This document shows positions 43,189-51,943 of a stretch of DNA of 64,000 bases, one piece after another. The translations under genes and the position numbers were made by a program. The stretch spans positions 1,054,001 through 1,118,000 of the forward strand of contig NZ_CP095461.1 of NCBI RefSeq assembly GCF_023022985.1. The letters run 5' to 3'. The DNA comes from Arthrobacter gengyunqii. GTDB lineage: Bacteria > Actinomycetota > Actinomycetes > Actinomycetales > Micrococcaceae. Position 1 is the stretch's first letter. The number at the start of each line of letters is the position of its first letter. A model generated the notes under the pieces. The model saw nothing but the letters and a program-made list of their open reading frames with translations, was not told the origin of the DNA and made no database searches.

Positions 43189-43428
43189 CGGTACCTGCGT
43201 TCCCAGGCCAGCAGCGCGTTCACCGCGGGGGTGAGCTGGTGGACCATCCGGTCATACACGTTGTCGCTGCGGCGGTAGGGGTCCACGACGTCGTCCTCCT
43301 CCGGGCAGCCCCGGAGCCACTTCCACGATCTTGCTGCGGTGCGCCCAGCTCAATGCAAGCACCAGGTCCTGGCCAGCGGGGATGCCGGTGCAGACGGTCA
43401 GGATGCGGAACGGGGTATTGGTGCTCAT
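43185..43428 (-). pseudogene. Decayed low-molecular-weight protein tyrosine phosphatase
   Basis: From ATG 43428 the minus strand reads FRILTVCTGIPAGQDLVLAL, then SWAHRSKIVEVAP. This resembles the start of a LMW-PTP, but the CX5R loop is lost: after VCTG the NICRSP segment is missing. In another frame the family C terminus follows: DPYRRSDNVYDRMVHQLTP to the stop at 43185. An internal deletion and at least one frameshift are therefore visible, and roughly half the protein is gone. Intact enzymes of this family dephosphorylate bacterial tyrosine kinases of polysaccharide export. Confidence 0.75.
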
Positions 43429-43702
43429 GTCCTCGGGCTTCGGATTGCGCGTCTTGGGGACTGCTGGCGCGTGGTTTTCAGTTGTTTTGAACGGCTTAAA
43501 CCGGCGTCGCGGGTTCTTCCGCGGCTCATTGCGCTGTTGTTGAGGTTACCTTGTGCCGGCCTTGAGCTTTGGCTAAACGTTGCATCAACCCTGCGGGAAG
43601 GACACGCCGTTTCTTGAGGACCGGGCGGCAAAGTAATACCCAGCGGCAAGGAAAACCTTCCTAGGCCGAAAAGCTTCAAGCACAACGAACAAGGGGAACA
43701 CA
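43429..43702 (+). promoter_or_regulatory. Upstream region of the SipW/TasA-type cluster
   Basis: This 274-base region lacks a gene. It holds AAGTAATACCC (43631-43641), similar to motifs upstream of the polysaccharide genes, and a small GGAA/TTCC hairpin near 43650-43661. AAGGGGAA before 43703 is the ribosome-binding site of the first exported protein. Confidence 0.35.
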
Positions 43703-44248
43703 ATGAACAAGATGGCTAAAGGCGCACTGGCAATCGGTGTAGGCGCAGCACTCCTCCTCGGCGGCGGCGGCACCCTCGCCATCTGGAACGACTCCGAGAC
43801 TACCGCTGCCGGCTCGATTACCGCCGGTGACCTGCAGCTGTCTCCGGTTGTTGGCGGCGATGGCAAATGGACCAACGCTGTTGGCACCGTGGTAGATCTG
43901 AACACTTACAAGGTGGTTCCGGGCGACGTCCTGACCTACACCCAGAAACTGAACGTCAAGCTGACCGGTGACCTGATGACAGCCAAGCTGTCGATGACGC
44001 AGCCGACCTTCGTCAACGGCGGATTCGCTGCCGCAGACGTGACCGTGGACGTACCCACCCTGAAGAAGGCCGACGGCACGGTAATCCCGTCCGTCCTGAA
44101 GCCTGCGGATTCCGGTGACGTCATCGCTTCGGCCAAGTTCACCTTCAACGACCGGATTGACCAGAAACAGAGCAGCGTCAACGCTGCCGCCACCTTCGGA
44201 GCCATCACCTTCAAGCTCGACCAGCAGGCGCCGGCTACCAAGCCGTAA
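43703..44248 (+). CDS. SipW-dependent exported protein (TasA/RER_14450-like)
   Basis: A 181-aa protein with the alternate signal peptide typical of SipW clients: basic MNKMAKG, hydrophobic core GVGAALLLGGGGTLAIW, then NDSETTAAGSITAGDLQL. The mature part (about 145 aa) is beta-rich and compact, as in TasA/CotN-like fibre subunits and the actinobacterial alternate-signal exported family. It is the first gene of a five-gene cluster with its own signal peptidase, and a strong stem-loop after it may raise its expression over the later genes. It probably forms an extracellular matrix or surface fibre; that role is inferred. Confidence 0.85.
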   Translation: MNKMAKGALAIGVGAALLLGGGGTLAIWNDSETTAAGSITAGDLQLSPVVGGDGKWTNAVGTVVDLNTYKVVPGDVLTYTQKLNVKLTGDLMTAKLSMTQPTFVNGGFAAADVTVDVPTLKKADGTVIPSVLKPADSGDVIASAKFTFNDRIDQKQSSVNAAATFGAITFKLDQQAPATKP

Positions 44249-44290
44249 AGGCCAAGCAGCACCGGCTAACGCCACCTTGTTCTAACCCCT

Positions 44291-44324
44291 GGTTGTGCGC
44301 GAAGCGCACGCTCCGCGCACAACC
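44291..44324 (+). terminator. Stem-loop between first and second exported-protein genes
   Basis: GGTTGTGCGCG (44291-44301) pairs perfectly with CGCGCACAACC (44314-44324) around a 12-nt loop. No T tract follows. It probably attenuates transcription or protects the 3' end of the upstream message. Confidence 0.6.
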
Positions 44325-44346
44325 TGTTCCCTGGAGATGCAATCCC

Positions 44347-44919
44347 GTGAAGAGCCTTCGAGCACTGAAAGCGGCAGGACTCATCCTCACCGCCGTCGCG
44401 CTCGGGCTGATGACGGTCCAGGGAAGTTACGCACTGTGGAATGTCACAGTAAACACCGCCCCTTCAACCGTCCAGGCCGCGGACTTCAGCATTCTGGTAA
44501 ACGGTAAGGACATGAGGGGCACGCAGGTGCCGCTCTCCATCGGTGAGCTAACCCCCGGAAAGACCGCCTACGCGGCAATCGAGATTAGAAACAACGTGAA
44601 TGTCACAGCTGCTTCCCCGCTGCGGCTTGGTTTTGACCTCACCCTGGTGCCAGCGGATAAGTTCGGCGGAAACCTGGTGGTCAAGACTTTCGTGCCGGCT
44701 CCCGGCGGCAACTGCCAGGCCGTAGCTGCGGCGTCGTACAAGGAAGTCCCGAACGGCATCTCCCGGGCGTTGGCCCTAGGTGCCACGCAAAATGTCTGCG
44801 TTGCAGTGGAACTCAAAGCTGCCACGCCTACCGCACAACTCGGCAAAGCCATTCAGATCCCGGCAAACCTCACCGTGACGCAACTGGCACCCGGAACCCA
44901 AGTAACACCACGAGGATAG
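44347..44919 (+). CDS. Exported protein with SipW-type signal
   Basis: A 190-aa protein. The GTG at 44347 (VKSLRALKAAG) has GGAG upstream and is preferred over an earlier in-frame ATG-less extension. The signal core LILTAVALGLMTVQGSYALW resembles the alternate signals of SipW substrates (short basic start, core, then AxW). The mature domain is beta-rich with two cysteines (NCQA and NVCVAVEL), possibly a disulfide. It lies directly upstream of the signal peptidase gene. Function is unknown; it may be a minor fibre component. Confidence 0.8.
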   Translation: MKSLRALKAAGLILTAVALGLMTVQGSYALWNVTVNTAPSTVQAADFSILVNGKDMRGTQVPLSIGELTPGKTAYAAIEIRNNVNVTAASPLRLGFDLTLVPADKFGGNLVVKTFVPAPGGNCQAVAAASYKEVPNGISRALALGATQNVCVAVELKAATPTAQLGKAIQIPANLTVTQLAPGTQVTPRG

Positions 44920-44927
44920 GAAGAATC

Positions 44928-45680
44928 ATGAGCGGTCGCAGGAAAGCGGAAGTCAAAGCCAGCCCCCTGGGCTTCATCGGCACCGGCGTCAGCTATGTTG
45001 CCCTTTGTCTCGCCGCTCTCGCCGCCCTTGCTCTTGTGGTTGTTCCGATGCTCACCGGGTCCCAGACCTACAGCGTTCTCACCAGCTCCATGGCTCCGAA
45101 GTACGCCCCGGGCACCTTCCTGGTGGTCAAGCCCGTACCTTTCGAAGAGCTGAAGGTGGGCGACATCATTACGTACCAGATTGAGTCCGGCTCTCCGGCT
45201 GTGATCACCCACCGCATCACGTCCGTCCTGTCAGAACAGAGCGGCGAGATTGTGTTCATCACGAAGGGCGACAACAACGACGTTGAAGATGAACTGCCCG
45301 TGCGGGAAGTCCAGGTCAAGGGAAAGCTCTTCTATGCCGTACCGTTTGTGGGCTTTGTTGCCAACGGCCTCGGAAACTCTGACCGAGGTGCCATGGCCCA
45401 GTGGGGCGCCGTTGCCCTCATGGGATACGGCGTGATTGCCCTGGTCCGCGGGGCGCTCGCCAAGAAGCGCACCGACAGCGAGGCCCTCGACGACAACCAC
45501 ACGGCCGACGACGATCCGTTCGTTTTCCCGGACTTTGGCCCGGTTGACGGCCAGTCAGATCAACACGGTTTCGACGATCCCGTACTGACGGACTGCGACG
45601 GCTGCGACCACGACCATTCCCGCGATGAGCGGGATAGCCACCGGCACCGCTTTGAAACACGGAAGCACGCATCCGTCTAA
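44928..45680 (+). CDS. sipW: Signal peptidase I, SipW (ER/archaeal) type
   Basis: A 250-aa membrane protease. The N-terminal helix is YVALCLAALAALALVVVP, and the catalytic Ser is Ser54 in LTSSMAP. A His (His95 in VITHRI) stands where bacterial type I peptidases have Lys, which marks the SipW/ER type. GDNNDVED follows as box E. A second membrane helix lies near residues 165-185. The C-terminal tail of about 65 residues is rich in Asp and His with a CDGCDHDH cluster and is unusual. It should process the alternate-signal proteins encoded on both sides. AGGAAG precedes the ATG. Confidence 0.9.
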   Translation: MSGRRKAEVKASPLGFIGTGVSYVALCLAALAALALVVVPMLTGSQTYSVLTSSMAPKYAPGTFLVVKPVPFEELKVGDIITYQIESGSPAVITHRITSVLSEQSGEIVFITKGDNNDVEDELPVREVQVKGKLFYAVPFVGFVANGLGNSDRGAMAQWGAVALMGYGVIALVRGALAKKRTDSEALDDNHTADDDPFVFPDFGPVDGQSDQHGFDDPVLTDCDGCDHDHSRDERDSHRHRFETRKHASV

Positions 45681-46597
45681 TGACTCGGTTCACGACCCCC
45701 AAGGCGGGATGGAGCCGGCGGCTGATCGCCGCCTCCGCCGTCGGTGCTGTGGCGGCAGCCGGTTCCCTGGCCGGAGCGCCCGCAGCCTTCGCGGCAAAGG
45801 ACTATCTGGAATTCAGCCTCGACGGGACGACGTACGCGTCCTCAATCCCCGGGCCCCTTTTCAACGAAGCCCTTCAATACATTCCCGGTGCATCCTCCGG
45901 TACGACCATCTGGGTCCGCAACAGCAGCGGTGAACCTGCCCGGCTATCCTCGGCCGCCTTCATGTCACGGTCTGACCCCGAGCTGAGCCGGCTGCTCGGC
46001 CTGACTGCGGGGCTTAAATCTGAGCTGCCGTCCCGGACGACCCTCGGAGCCGAGGGCAGCTGCACCGACCTGTCCCAAGCATGGGATCTGGACGGGGGAG
46101 AGGAAGTTGAGCTGAGTCTGGTCGTAGACCTTTCGACGAACGCCCCCAATGACACGATGAACCGCTCGGCCGACTTCGACATGGTTTTTCTCCTGGAATC
46201 CGAGGACGCTGCGCCCCGCACCGCCTGTGCTGCACTGGCTGGTTCAAGCCAGCCTCCTGCGGGGTCGGAAAGTGCACCCGGCAACCCAGCTCCAACGGGA
46301 ACAGTTGCGTCCGCCTCGGAATTGGCAACCCTGTCCGGTACAGGGATTCCCCGTCTGGCAGCAGAATCCAACAGCATCTTTCCGGCAACGCTCCCGGAAC
46401 GTCCAGCTGACGCAGGTCCGTCGCAGGCCATGGGACCCGCGGAGCAGACTCCCCAGGCCGGAATCATCCCAGCGGGTTTCCAGAGCACCGTGGAACCAAT
46501 CATCCGATCGCTTTCCGGTACGCTCCTGATAGGCATGTCGGTGCTTTTTACCGCCGCCGTGGTTCTTCGTTTACGGAATAGGTCAGCAAATGAGTAA
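45680..46597 (+). CDS. Exported, C-terminally membrane-anchored protein of the SipW cluster
   Basis: A 305-aa protein with a classical Sec signal (RRLIAASAVGAVAAAG to AAFA-AKD, residues 1-39) rather than a SipW-type one. A beta-rich domain follows (about 40-180), then a Pro/Ser/Ala stalk and a C-terminal membrane helix (GTLLIGMSVLFTAAVVLRLR). There is no LPXTG sortase motif. The layout suggests a cell-surface anchor or assembly factor for the matrix proteins. Its ATG shares a base with the sipW TAA (TAATG), and it overlaps the next gene by 8 bases. I recognise no family. Confidence 0.75.
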   Translation: MTRFTTPKAGWSRRLIAASAVGAVAAAGSLAGAPAAFAAKDYLEFSLDGTTYASSIPGPLFNEALQYIPGASSGTTIWVRNSSGEPARLSSAAFMSRSDPELSRLLGLTAGLKSELPSRTTLGAEGSCTDLSQAWDLDGGEEVELSLVVDLSTNAPNDTMNRSADFDMVFLLESEDAAPRTACAALAGSSQPPAGSESAPGNPAPTGTVASASELATLSGTGIPRLAAESNSIFPATLPERPADAGPSQAMGPAEQTPQAGIIPAGFQSTVEPIIRSLSGTLLIGMSVLFTAAVVLRLRNRSANE

Positions 46598-47585
46598 GAA
46601 GCAGCTGGGGGCTGCGCAGGGCGGGGAAAATGAACCGGGCGAGGGCCAGCGCTCCGGATGGACGGAGCGCCTGCGGGCACTGCCGGGCTTCCGTATGGCT
46701 GCTGTTGCGTTCGTTTTGACGGTTGTTCTAGGGATCGGCAGCACGATCGCCTACGCGTACTGGAGCCAGTCGACCTCGGTGGCGATCACCGGCACCACCC
46801 GTTCGGACCTGCCGGCTGGAACCACTCTGGTGACTGCCAATCCCGTCTTGGCCAACCGGCCCGGGAATGCCACCGGCCTCACGTGCCAAGCCCTTGACAC
46901 TCATAAAAACATGATCCCGAAGACCACTACCGATATGCGGTTTTCGTGGCAGAAGGCCACCAACGCAACCAGCTATGTGGTCACCATCAGGTCAAACTCG
47001 GGGGAATACAGCTACCAACAGTCCAAGACCGTCACGGCCGTGAGTGCAGATTTTCAGTTCACCCGCCAAAAATCCATTCCGAACGGGAATGCCGAGCCAG
47101 GTTCTACGCCTTTCTACGCCGACTACACCGTTCGGGTTATGCCGCTGAACGGCAATGTTCCGGGTGATCCTCTCTACTGGACGTTGCGGTACGCACACCA
47201 AAACAGTGCTAACTGCTACGACAACACGATAGTCACCGGTGCGTCGCCGTTAGGTGATATATCTCTGAATTGCGCGCTTCCAGCCTTTGCTCCAGGAGCC
47301 ACCTACGTTGAGCCCAGATTTACCTGGACCAGTTCCTCTGGCGCGACAAGCTACGCGGTGACGATGACGGCTCAAAACGGGAACGGCTATGGCGGGGAAC
47401 AGTCGGTGACGGGGGGCCACGCCGCCTTCCGTGTGATGCAGCCCAAACCCATACCCGGAAATCCACCCTATTTTGGCCGCTACACCATTAGGGTGCAGCC
47501 CATGAACGGAACCGTGGCGGGAGATCCGCGCTATCTGACCTATCAGCTGGGAGCCAACAGCCACGAGTGCTGGCCCGGCAAATAG
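46590..47585 (+). CDS. Exported protein with SipW-like signal and duplicated FN3-like module
   Basis: A 331-aa protein with a cytoplasmic leader of about 35 residues, a hydrophobic helix (residues 36-57) and AYAYWSQSTSVAITG, resembling SipW-type sites. The mature part contains two similar modules of about 90 residues: one at 115-209 (MRFSWQKATNATSYVVTI to TVRVMPLNGNVPGDPLYW) and one at 242-327 (PRFTWTSSSGATSYAVTM to TIRVQPMNGTVAGDPRYL). Each ends near a Cys. This is an internal duplication of an FN3-like sandwich. The gene ends the cluster and meets nhaA tail to tail. Confidence 0.8.
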   Translation: MSKKQLGAAQGGENEPGEGQRSGWTERLRALPGFRMAAVAFVLTVVLGIGSTIAYAYWSQSTSVAITGTTRSDLPAGTTLVTANPVLANRPGNATGLTCQALDTHKNMIPKTTTDMRFSWQKATNATSYVVTIRSNSGEYSYQQSKTVTAVSADFQFTRQKSIPNGNAEPGSTPFYADYTVRVMPLNGNVPGDPLYWTLRYAHQNSANCYDNTIVTGASPLGDISLNCALPAFAPGATYVEPRFTWTSSSGATSYAVTMTAQNGNGYGGEQSVTGGHAAFRVMQPKPIPGNPPYFGRYTIRVQPMNGTVAGDPRYLTYQLGANSHECWPGK

Positions 47586-48980
47586 CTAGCGTCCGCCGTC
47601 GTCGTCGTCGTCATACACATCCGGAATCCCGTCCCGGTCCGCGTCGGCCGTCTCTTCTTCCACCACCAGCCGGTAGTGCCGGTTGCGGATCCGCAGCAGG
47701 ACGGCCGCCAGCAGCGCTGCCGTGACGGACGCCGCCAGAATGGCAACCTTCGCGTGGTCATTGTGCTCGCTGCCGGGGTCGAAGCTGAGGTCGTTGACCA
47801 GCAGGGACACGGTGAAACCGATCCCGGCGAGGATGCCGATCCCGAGCAGGTCGATCCATTTCACGCTGGAATCCAGCCGGGCCCGGGTGGCGGCGGTGAC
47901 CACCCAGGTGGTGGCCAGGATGCCCAGTGGTTTGCCCAGCACCAGACCCGCCAGAATCCCGACCGCCACCGGATCGGTGAGCGCCGCGCCCAGCCCGTCA
48001 AACCCGCCGATCACGACACCGGCCGAGAAGAACGCAAACACGGGCACCGCAAAACCGGTGGAAACCGGACGGAAGCGGTGCTCGAAGATCTCAGCCAGGC
48101 CCGGTTTGCCCGGCTGCGGCTGCGCCGGTTTGCCGTCCGTGCCGCGGCGCAGCACCGGAACGCAGAAGCCCAGCAGCACGCCGGCCACGGTGGCGTGTAC
48201 GCCCGAGGCATGCATCAGCGCCCACACCGCCACCCCCACGGGCAGCAGGATCAGCCAGGCGGCCGCGGGGCGGTCCGCGAAGAACCGCCGCTTGGTCTGC
48301 GCGAGATACAGGAACAGCGCCAGCGGGGCGAGCATGATCAGCAGGTAGATCGGATGCACGTCTTCGGAGTAGAAGAACGCAATGATGGTGATGGCAATCA
48401 GGTCATCCACTACGGCCAGGGTGAGCAGGAAGATCCGCAGCGCCGAGGGCAGGTGCGAACTGATCACCGCCAGCACGGCCAGCGCAAACGCGATGTCGGT
48501 GGCGGTGGGAATGGCCCAGCCGCGCAGCCCGTCGGAGCCGGTGGCGGCGTTGATCCCCGCATAGATCAGGGCGGGAACGACGACGCCGCCCGCCGCCGCG
48601 GCCACGGGCACAATCGCCTTGCTGATCTGGCGCAGGTCGCCGGCCACGAATTCGTACTTGAGTTCCAGCCCCACCAGGAAGAAGAAGAGGGCCAGCAGTC
48701 CGTCGGCGGCCCAGGCGCCCACGCTCAGTTTCAGGTGCCAGGGTTCGTAGCCGAACTCGAAGTCGCGCAGAGCAAAGTAGGAGTCCGACGCCGGGGAGTT
48801 GGCCCAGATGAGCGCCGCCACCGTGGCGATCAGCAGCAGCACCCCGCCGACGGTTTCCTTGCGCAGGACCGCTGCGATGCGCAGGAACTCCGGGTAGCTG
48901 GAGCGGGCCAGCACCGTGCCGCCCGGACGTTCGGGCGGCACGGGCCGGCCGGCGGGGTGGTTCTGCGGATCCGGTGCCAT
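47586..48980 (-). CDS. nhaA: Na+/H+ antiporter NhaA
   Basis: A 464-aa membrane antiporter that exchanges Na+ for H+ in pH and sodium homeostasis. The two essential aspartates are present in [12 protein letters not shown] (Asp192, Asp193), as is the [11 protein letters not shown] motif (residues 160-170). [12 protein letters not shown] and the C-terminal [14 protein letters not shown] helix also fit the family. N-terminal (about 25 aa) and C-terminal (Asp/Glu-rich, ending [11 protein letters not shown]) extensions make it longer than E. coli NhaA. GAGGAG precedes the ATG. It is convergent with the SipW cluster with no spacer. Confidence 0.95.
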   Translation of the reverse strand: MAPDPQNHPAGRPVPPERPGGTVLARSSYPEFLRIAAVLRKETVGGVLLLIATVAALIWANSPASDSYFALRDFEFGYEPWHLKLSVGAWAADGLLALFFFLVGLELKYEFVAGDLRQISKAIVPVAAAAGGVVVPALIYAGINAATGSDGLRGWAIPTATDIAFALAVLAVISSHLPSALRIFLLTLAVVDDLIAITIIAFFYSEDVHPIYLLIMLAPLALFLYLAQTKRRFFADRPAAAWLILLPVGVAVWALMHASGVHATVAGVLLGFCVPVLRRGTDGKPAQPQPGKPGLAEIFEHRFRPVSTGFAVPVFAFFSAGVVIGGFDGLGAALTDPVAVGILAGLVLGKPLGILATTWVVTAATRARLDSSVKWIDLLGIGILAGIGFTVSLLVNDLSFDPGSEHNDHAKVAILAASVTAALLAAVLLRIRNRHYRLVVEEETADADRDGIPDVYDDDDDGGR

Positions 48981-49065
48981 GGAACTCCTCAGCAGAGAGC
49001 TTCCCGGTCAGAAAAGACGGGATATCCGCATTCTGGCACCAACCGGGGGTGTTAACCCACGGGTG

Positions 49066-49299
49066 TCAGCCCATCAGGGCGCGGAAACCTACGATGATGG
49101 TGACCAGGCCAAAGACCATGGAGGTGGAGACCTTCATCAGGTTCACGGTCAGGTACCGGGTGGGTGCACCCTTTTCATCCCGTGCCTTGGGGCTCTTGTA
49201 CGCCTCAATCAGGTACGGCGGCCAGACGATCAGGCTCCAGAGTCCGGCAATGATGAGGATGACCGCCAGCGCGGTGGGCAGGACGATGCCGTTATCCAC
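49066..49299 (-). CDS. SCO4848-like small membrane protein
   Basis: A 77-aa protein with two membrane helices (VLPTALAVILIIAGLWSLIVW and a C-terminal VFGLVTIIVGFRAL) around a short loop containing YLIEAYKSPKARD. It resembles the conserved actinobacterial SCO4848 family, whose role is unknown. It lies 3 bases after the DUF2505 gene on the same strand and is probably co-transcribed with it. Confidence 0.8.
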   Translation of the reverse strand: MDNGIVLPTALAVILIIAGLWSLIVWPPYLIEAYKSPKARDEKGAPTRYLTVNLMKVSTSMVFGLVTIIVGFRALMG

Positions 49300-49302
49300 G
49301 GA

Positions 49303-49806
49303 TCAGGCCTTGCGGCTTTCGATCCACTTGCCGGCCTGGCCGGCCTGGATGGTCAGGGCCTTGCCGATCATCGGCTCGGCCTGCTTGGCAATCTTGTCGC
49401 CCAGGAACGGGATGGAGGAGCTGACCTTGCCATCCACGTCCACGCGGGTGCCTTCGCCGACGGCGACCAGGCGCTGCGTGGCGTTGACCTTCAGCGGAAC
49501 GCCGCCCACGGAGAGCTCGATGCTGGCCTCGCGGGAGCCGTCGGCAGCCGGAGCTGCCCAGTTCTCCTTCTGCGTCACGGTCAGGGTGGCGCCGACAAAC
49601 TTCTTGGCGATGTCCGGCAGCCGGTCGGTGGGCAGGGTGCGGACGGCGGTCAGGACAAACGCTCCGGCCGTGTCGCCGTCCACAGTGGCCGACACCAGGG
49701 ACCCGCCCACGTGTGCGCTCACGCTGCGCAGGAAATCCTCGTTCGCAAACGTGTCGGTAACCGTGCGGACGTCGTGTGACAGGGTGGTCGAGGCGTTCAG
49801 GGCCAT
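49303..49806 (-). CDS. DUF2505-family protein
   Basis: A 167-aa protein with the START/SRPBCC-like layout of DUF2505. It starts LNASTTLSHDVRTVTDTFAN, passes through repeated beta strands (LVSATVDGDTAGAFVLTAVR) and ends with a long helix DKIAKQAEPMIGKALTIQAG. Members are conserved in actinobacteria with no known function and may bind a hydrophobic ligand. It forms a pair with the small membrane protein downstream. Confidence 0.85.
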   Translation of the reverse strand: MALNASTTLSHDVRTVTDTFANEDFLRSVSAHVGGSLVSATVDGDTAGAFVLTAVRTLPTDRLPDIAKKFVGATLTVTQKENWAAPAADGSREASIELSVGGVPLKVNATQRLVAVGEGTRVDVDGKVSSSIPFLGDKIAKQAEPMIGKALTIQAGQAGKWIESRKA

Positions 49807-50062
49807 GGGTCCTCCAGATAAGGGATGTCAGGGTTGCCGGCGGGTCCGTGCGCAGATTCGCACAGTTCAACCGGCTCGGAATCATCCTAATCCGCACGGG
49901 CCTTCAGCTCCGAAACGGCCCGGCACCCCGGGCAGCGCTGGAGGGCGCCAGTACCGGAGCTCGACGGCGTGCGTACTACCTGAGTATGGAGCAGGGTCCG
50001 GCCTCCTCGGGGCATGAATCTGCTACCGTTTCGGACGGTTACTACCGGCCAAAGGAGGCCCC

Positions 50063-50893
50063 ATGGAACGTCGAGTCCGATCCTTCTTACCCGCGGCCGT
50101 CCTGGGCCTGGCAGTTGCCCTCTGCTCGTGCGGCGGCCCAACCGCGTCCCAGCCTTCGGACACGGCACTTCCTGAAAGGTCTTCACCGTCGGCTACCGCA
50201 ACGCCGGCCGCCTCGCTGCCGACCAGCGAGCCGTCGTCCGCCCCGCCGTCGACACCGGCACATGCAACCAACGAGCCGTCGTCCGCCCCGCGGTCGGGTG
50301 CGTCCTCCGCGGCGCTGAGTACCTTTTCCGGGTCGTGGGAGGACGTCCAGTACTCCTTCGACCATCCGTCGAACTGGACAGTGGAGGACACAACTGCCGA
50401 AGGACAGGGAGCCGGGGCGGTGTCGGTCCTGGGCCCGGACGGAACCCAGCTCGCTTCCCTGGGTGTGCTGATTGCGTGGGGCGCGGAGTGCGGGATGAAC
50501 GACTGTGAAGGGAATCCTGTCGTTCACTTTGGCGATGTGCCAGGGCAAGCTCCGCTGACACGGTCCGGGCCCTTTGTCGTGCGGTCCCTGGCCATGGATC
50601 TGACCGAATCACCAGAGGACAGGTCAAGCTACAGCTGGCCCGACAACGTGCGGGTTGTTACTTCGCTGTCCTCCAACACCGAGGCGCCGCCCGCCAGCCT
50701 GATGCCGGGGGTGATGTATGGGCTGGGACTCGTTGAAACAGGCGTGGTTGCCGCCAACGGCGTCACCTACCGCACCGTCCTCTTTACCTCCACCCGGGAC
50801 TTCGGGACGCTCGGGGAAGCGCAGGCCTATGCCGGGACGGAGGAACACGGCCAGATTCAGGCCATGATTGCTTCCTTCCGGGAGGGCTGGTAA
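50063..50893 (+). CDS. Lipoprotein of unknown function
   Basis: A 276-aa protein with a lipobox (LAVALCSC, Cys near residue 23), so it is predicted to be anchored outside the membrane. A Ser/Pro/Thr stalk (residues 25-90) contains a duplicated EPSSAP motif encoded by a 20-base direct repeat. The C-terminal domain (about 90-276) starts YSFDHPSNWTVEDTT and ends IQAMIASFREGW, a pattern like PsbP/DUF-type lipoproteins with two cysteines. GGAGG precedes the ATG. A small ACCGT-ttcgg-ACGGT hairpin lies in its leader (50025-50039). It is convergent with another lipoprotein gene. Confidence 0.8.
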   Translation: MERRVRSFLPAAVLGLAVALCSCGGPTASQPSDTALPERSSPSATATPAASLPTSEPSSAPPSTPAHATNEPSSAPRSGASSAALSTFSGSWEDVQYSFDHPSNWTVEDTTAEGQGAGAVSVLGPDGTQLASLGVLIAWGAECGMNDCEGNPVVHFGDVPGQAPLTRSGPFVVRSLAMDLTESPEDRSSYSWPDNVRVVTSLSSNTEAPPASLMPGVMYGLGLVETGVVAANGVTYRTVLFTSTRDFGTLGEAQAYAGTEEHGQIQAMIASFREGW

Positions 50894-50914
50894 GACTCCA
50901 GATCCGGCGGGCCG

Positions 50915-51646
50915 TTACCGTTCCAAACTCACGCAGGCCACGGCTTTGTCGTCGTCGGTCGCGTTCGGGCTCGCCGTCTCATCGTTGTCGAGTGTGATCA
51001 GCAGCGAACGGCCGATGCCGTCGTCGGGCAGCAGCCAGGGCACCGTGACGCTGGCGGTGGAGTTGCCGCCCTGATCAGTGGTGAAGTCCAGGTTCAGATC
51101 ATCCGACTCCTGGCTCCGGGTGTCTTCGTATTCCTCCCCGGCGTCCGTGGGGGAGGCGCCGCACAGCTTTTCATGCAGCGAGACATTGAACTCGGTGTTG
51201 GGCGTGAAGCCGCGGGCGATCATTTCCAGCGTGGTGGCCGCGTCCGTCTCATTGATGGTGATGGTGGTGTCCGCGCCGTCCGGCACCGCAGACGTGTCAT
51301 ACGTGGTGGCGATGGCGTTCTCGCAGTAGGAGCCGAACGTACCCTGGATAATGCCGCTGGCAATGGGGCTGGGGGTGGTGCTTCCGCAGCGGTCCGGGCT
51401 TTCGGTGACGCCTGGGACGCCCTGCGCCTCGCAGCTTTCCTGTGCAGCGCTGCCGGGGGACGCGGAGGCGCAGGCCGCTGCCGTGTCCTGGCCGGAGGAC
51501 TCCGGGCTGGAGGATGCCGTTGGGCTCGACTCCTCATTGTCGACCGAGAACGAGCCGCCTCCGGATTCGTTGTCGTTGTTGCATCCGGTCAGGGCCAGGA
51601 GCGAGAGGACAAATGCGGTGGCCAGGAGAAGGGCTTTGCGTGCCAT
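50915..51646 (-). CDS. Lipoprotein of unknown function
   Basis: A 243-aa protein with a clear lipobox LALTGC (Cys near residue 21) and an Asn/Ser/Gly-rich linker. The globular domain has several cysteines (DRCGSTT, SYCENAIATTYD, LCGASPTD, AVACVSLER) that could pair. The C-terminal half contains NVSLHEKLCG and SVTVPWLLPDDGIG. The ATG at 51646 is chosen because the signal peptide begins there and AAGGAT lies upstream; a longer reading would add an unrelated leader. It is divergent from mfd, with a TAGTCT -10-like element for mfd at 51866. Confidence 0.8.
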   Translation of the reverse strand: MARKALLLATAFVLSLLALTGCNNDNESGGGSFSVDNEESSPTASSSPESSGQDTAAACASASPGSAAQESCEAQGVPGVTESPDRCGSTTPSPIASGIIQGTFGSYCENAIATTYDTSAVPDGADTTITINETDAATTLEMIARGFTPNTEFNVSLHEKLCGASPTDAGEEYEDTRSQESDDLNLDFTTDQGGNSTASVTVPWLLPDDGIGRSLLITLDNDETASPNATDDDKAVACVSLER

Positions 51647-51943
51647 GGGCCGATCCTTACGTCGCGGAAATCTGCTGCTTGATGTCGCCCGTGCCATTCC
51701 AGCGTGGCAGGGCCCCCGGCGAAAAACCAGAACCCGCCTCCGCTTTGGGTGCCCGAGGCATTGTCCGGGCGGCATGATCGCGCAAGTGCCAGCGAAGCTT
51801 GACCAGCAGCTGATCATTCGGTCTGCCCGCAGCGGACGAGGCCCGATCCGCACCCGCCCAGCGGGTAGTCTGGAAGAAAAGCCCCGGGGTTCCTCAGCGA
51901 ACTTCGGGTTATTTGCGTTGCCTCACGTCAAGGAGCCCTCCCC

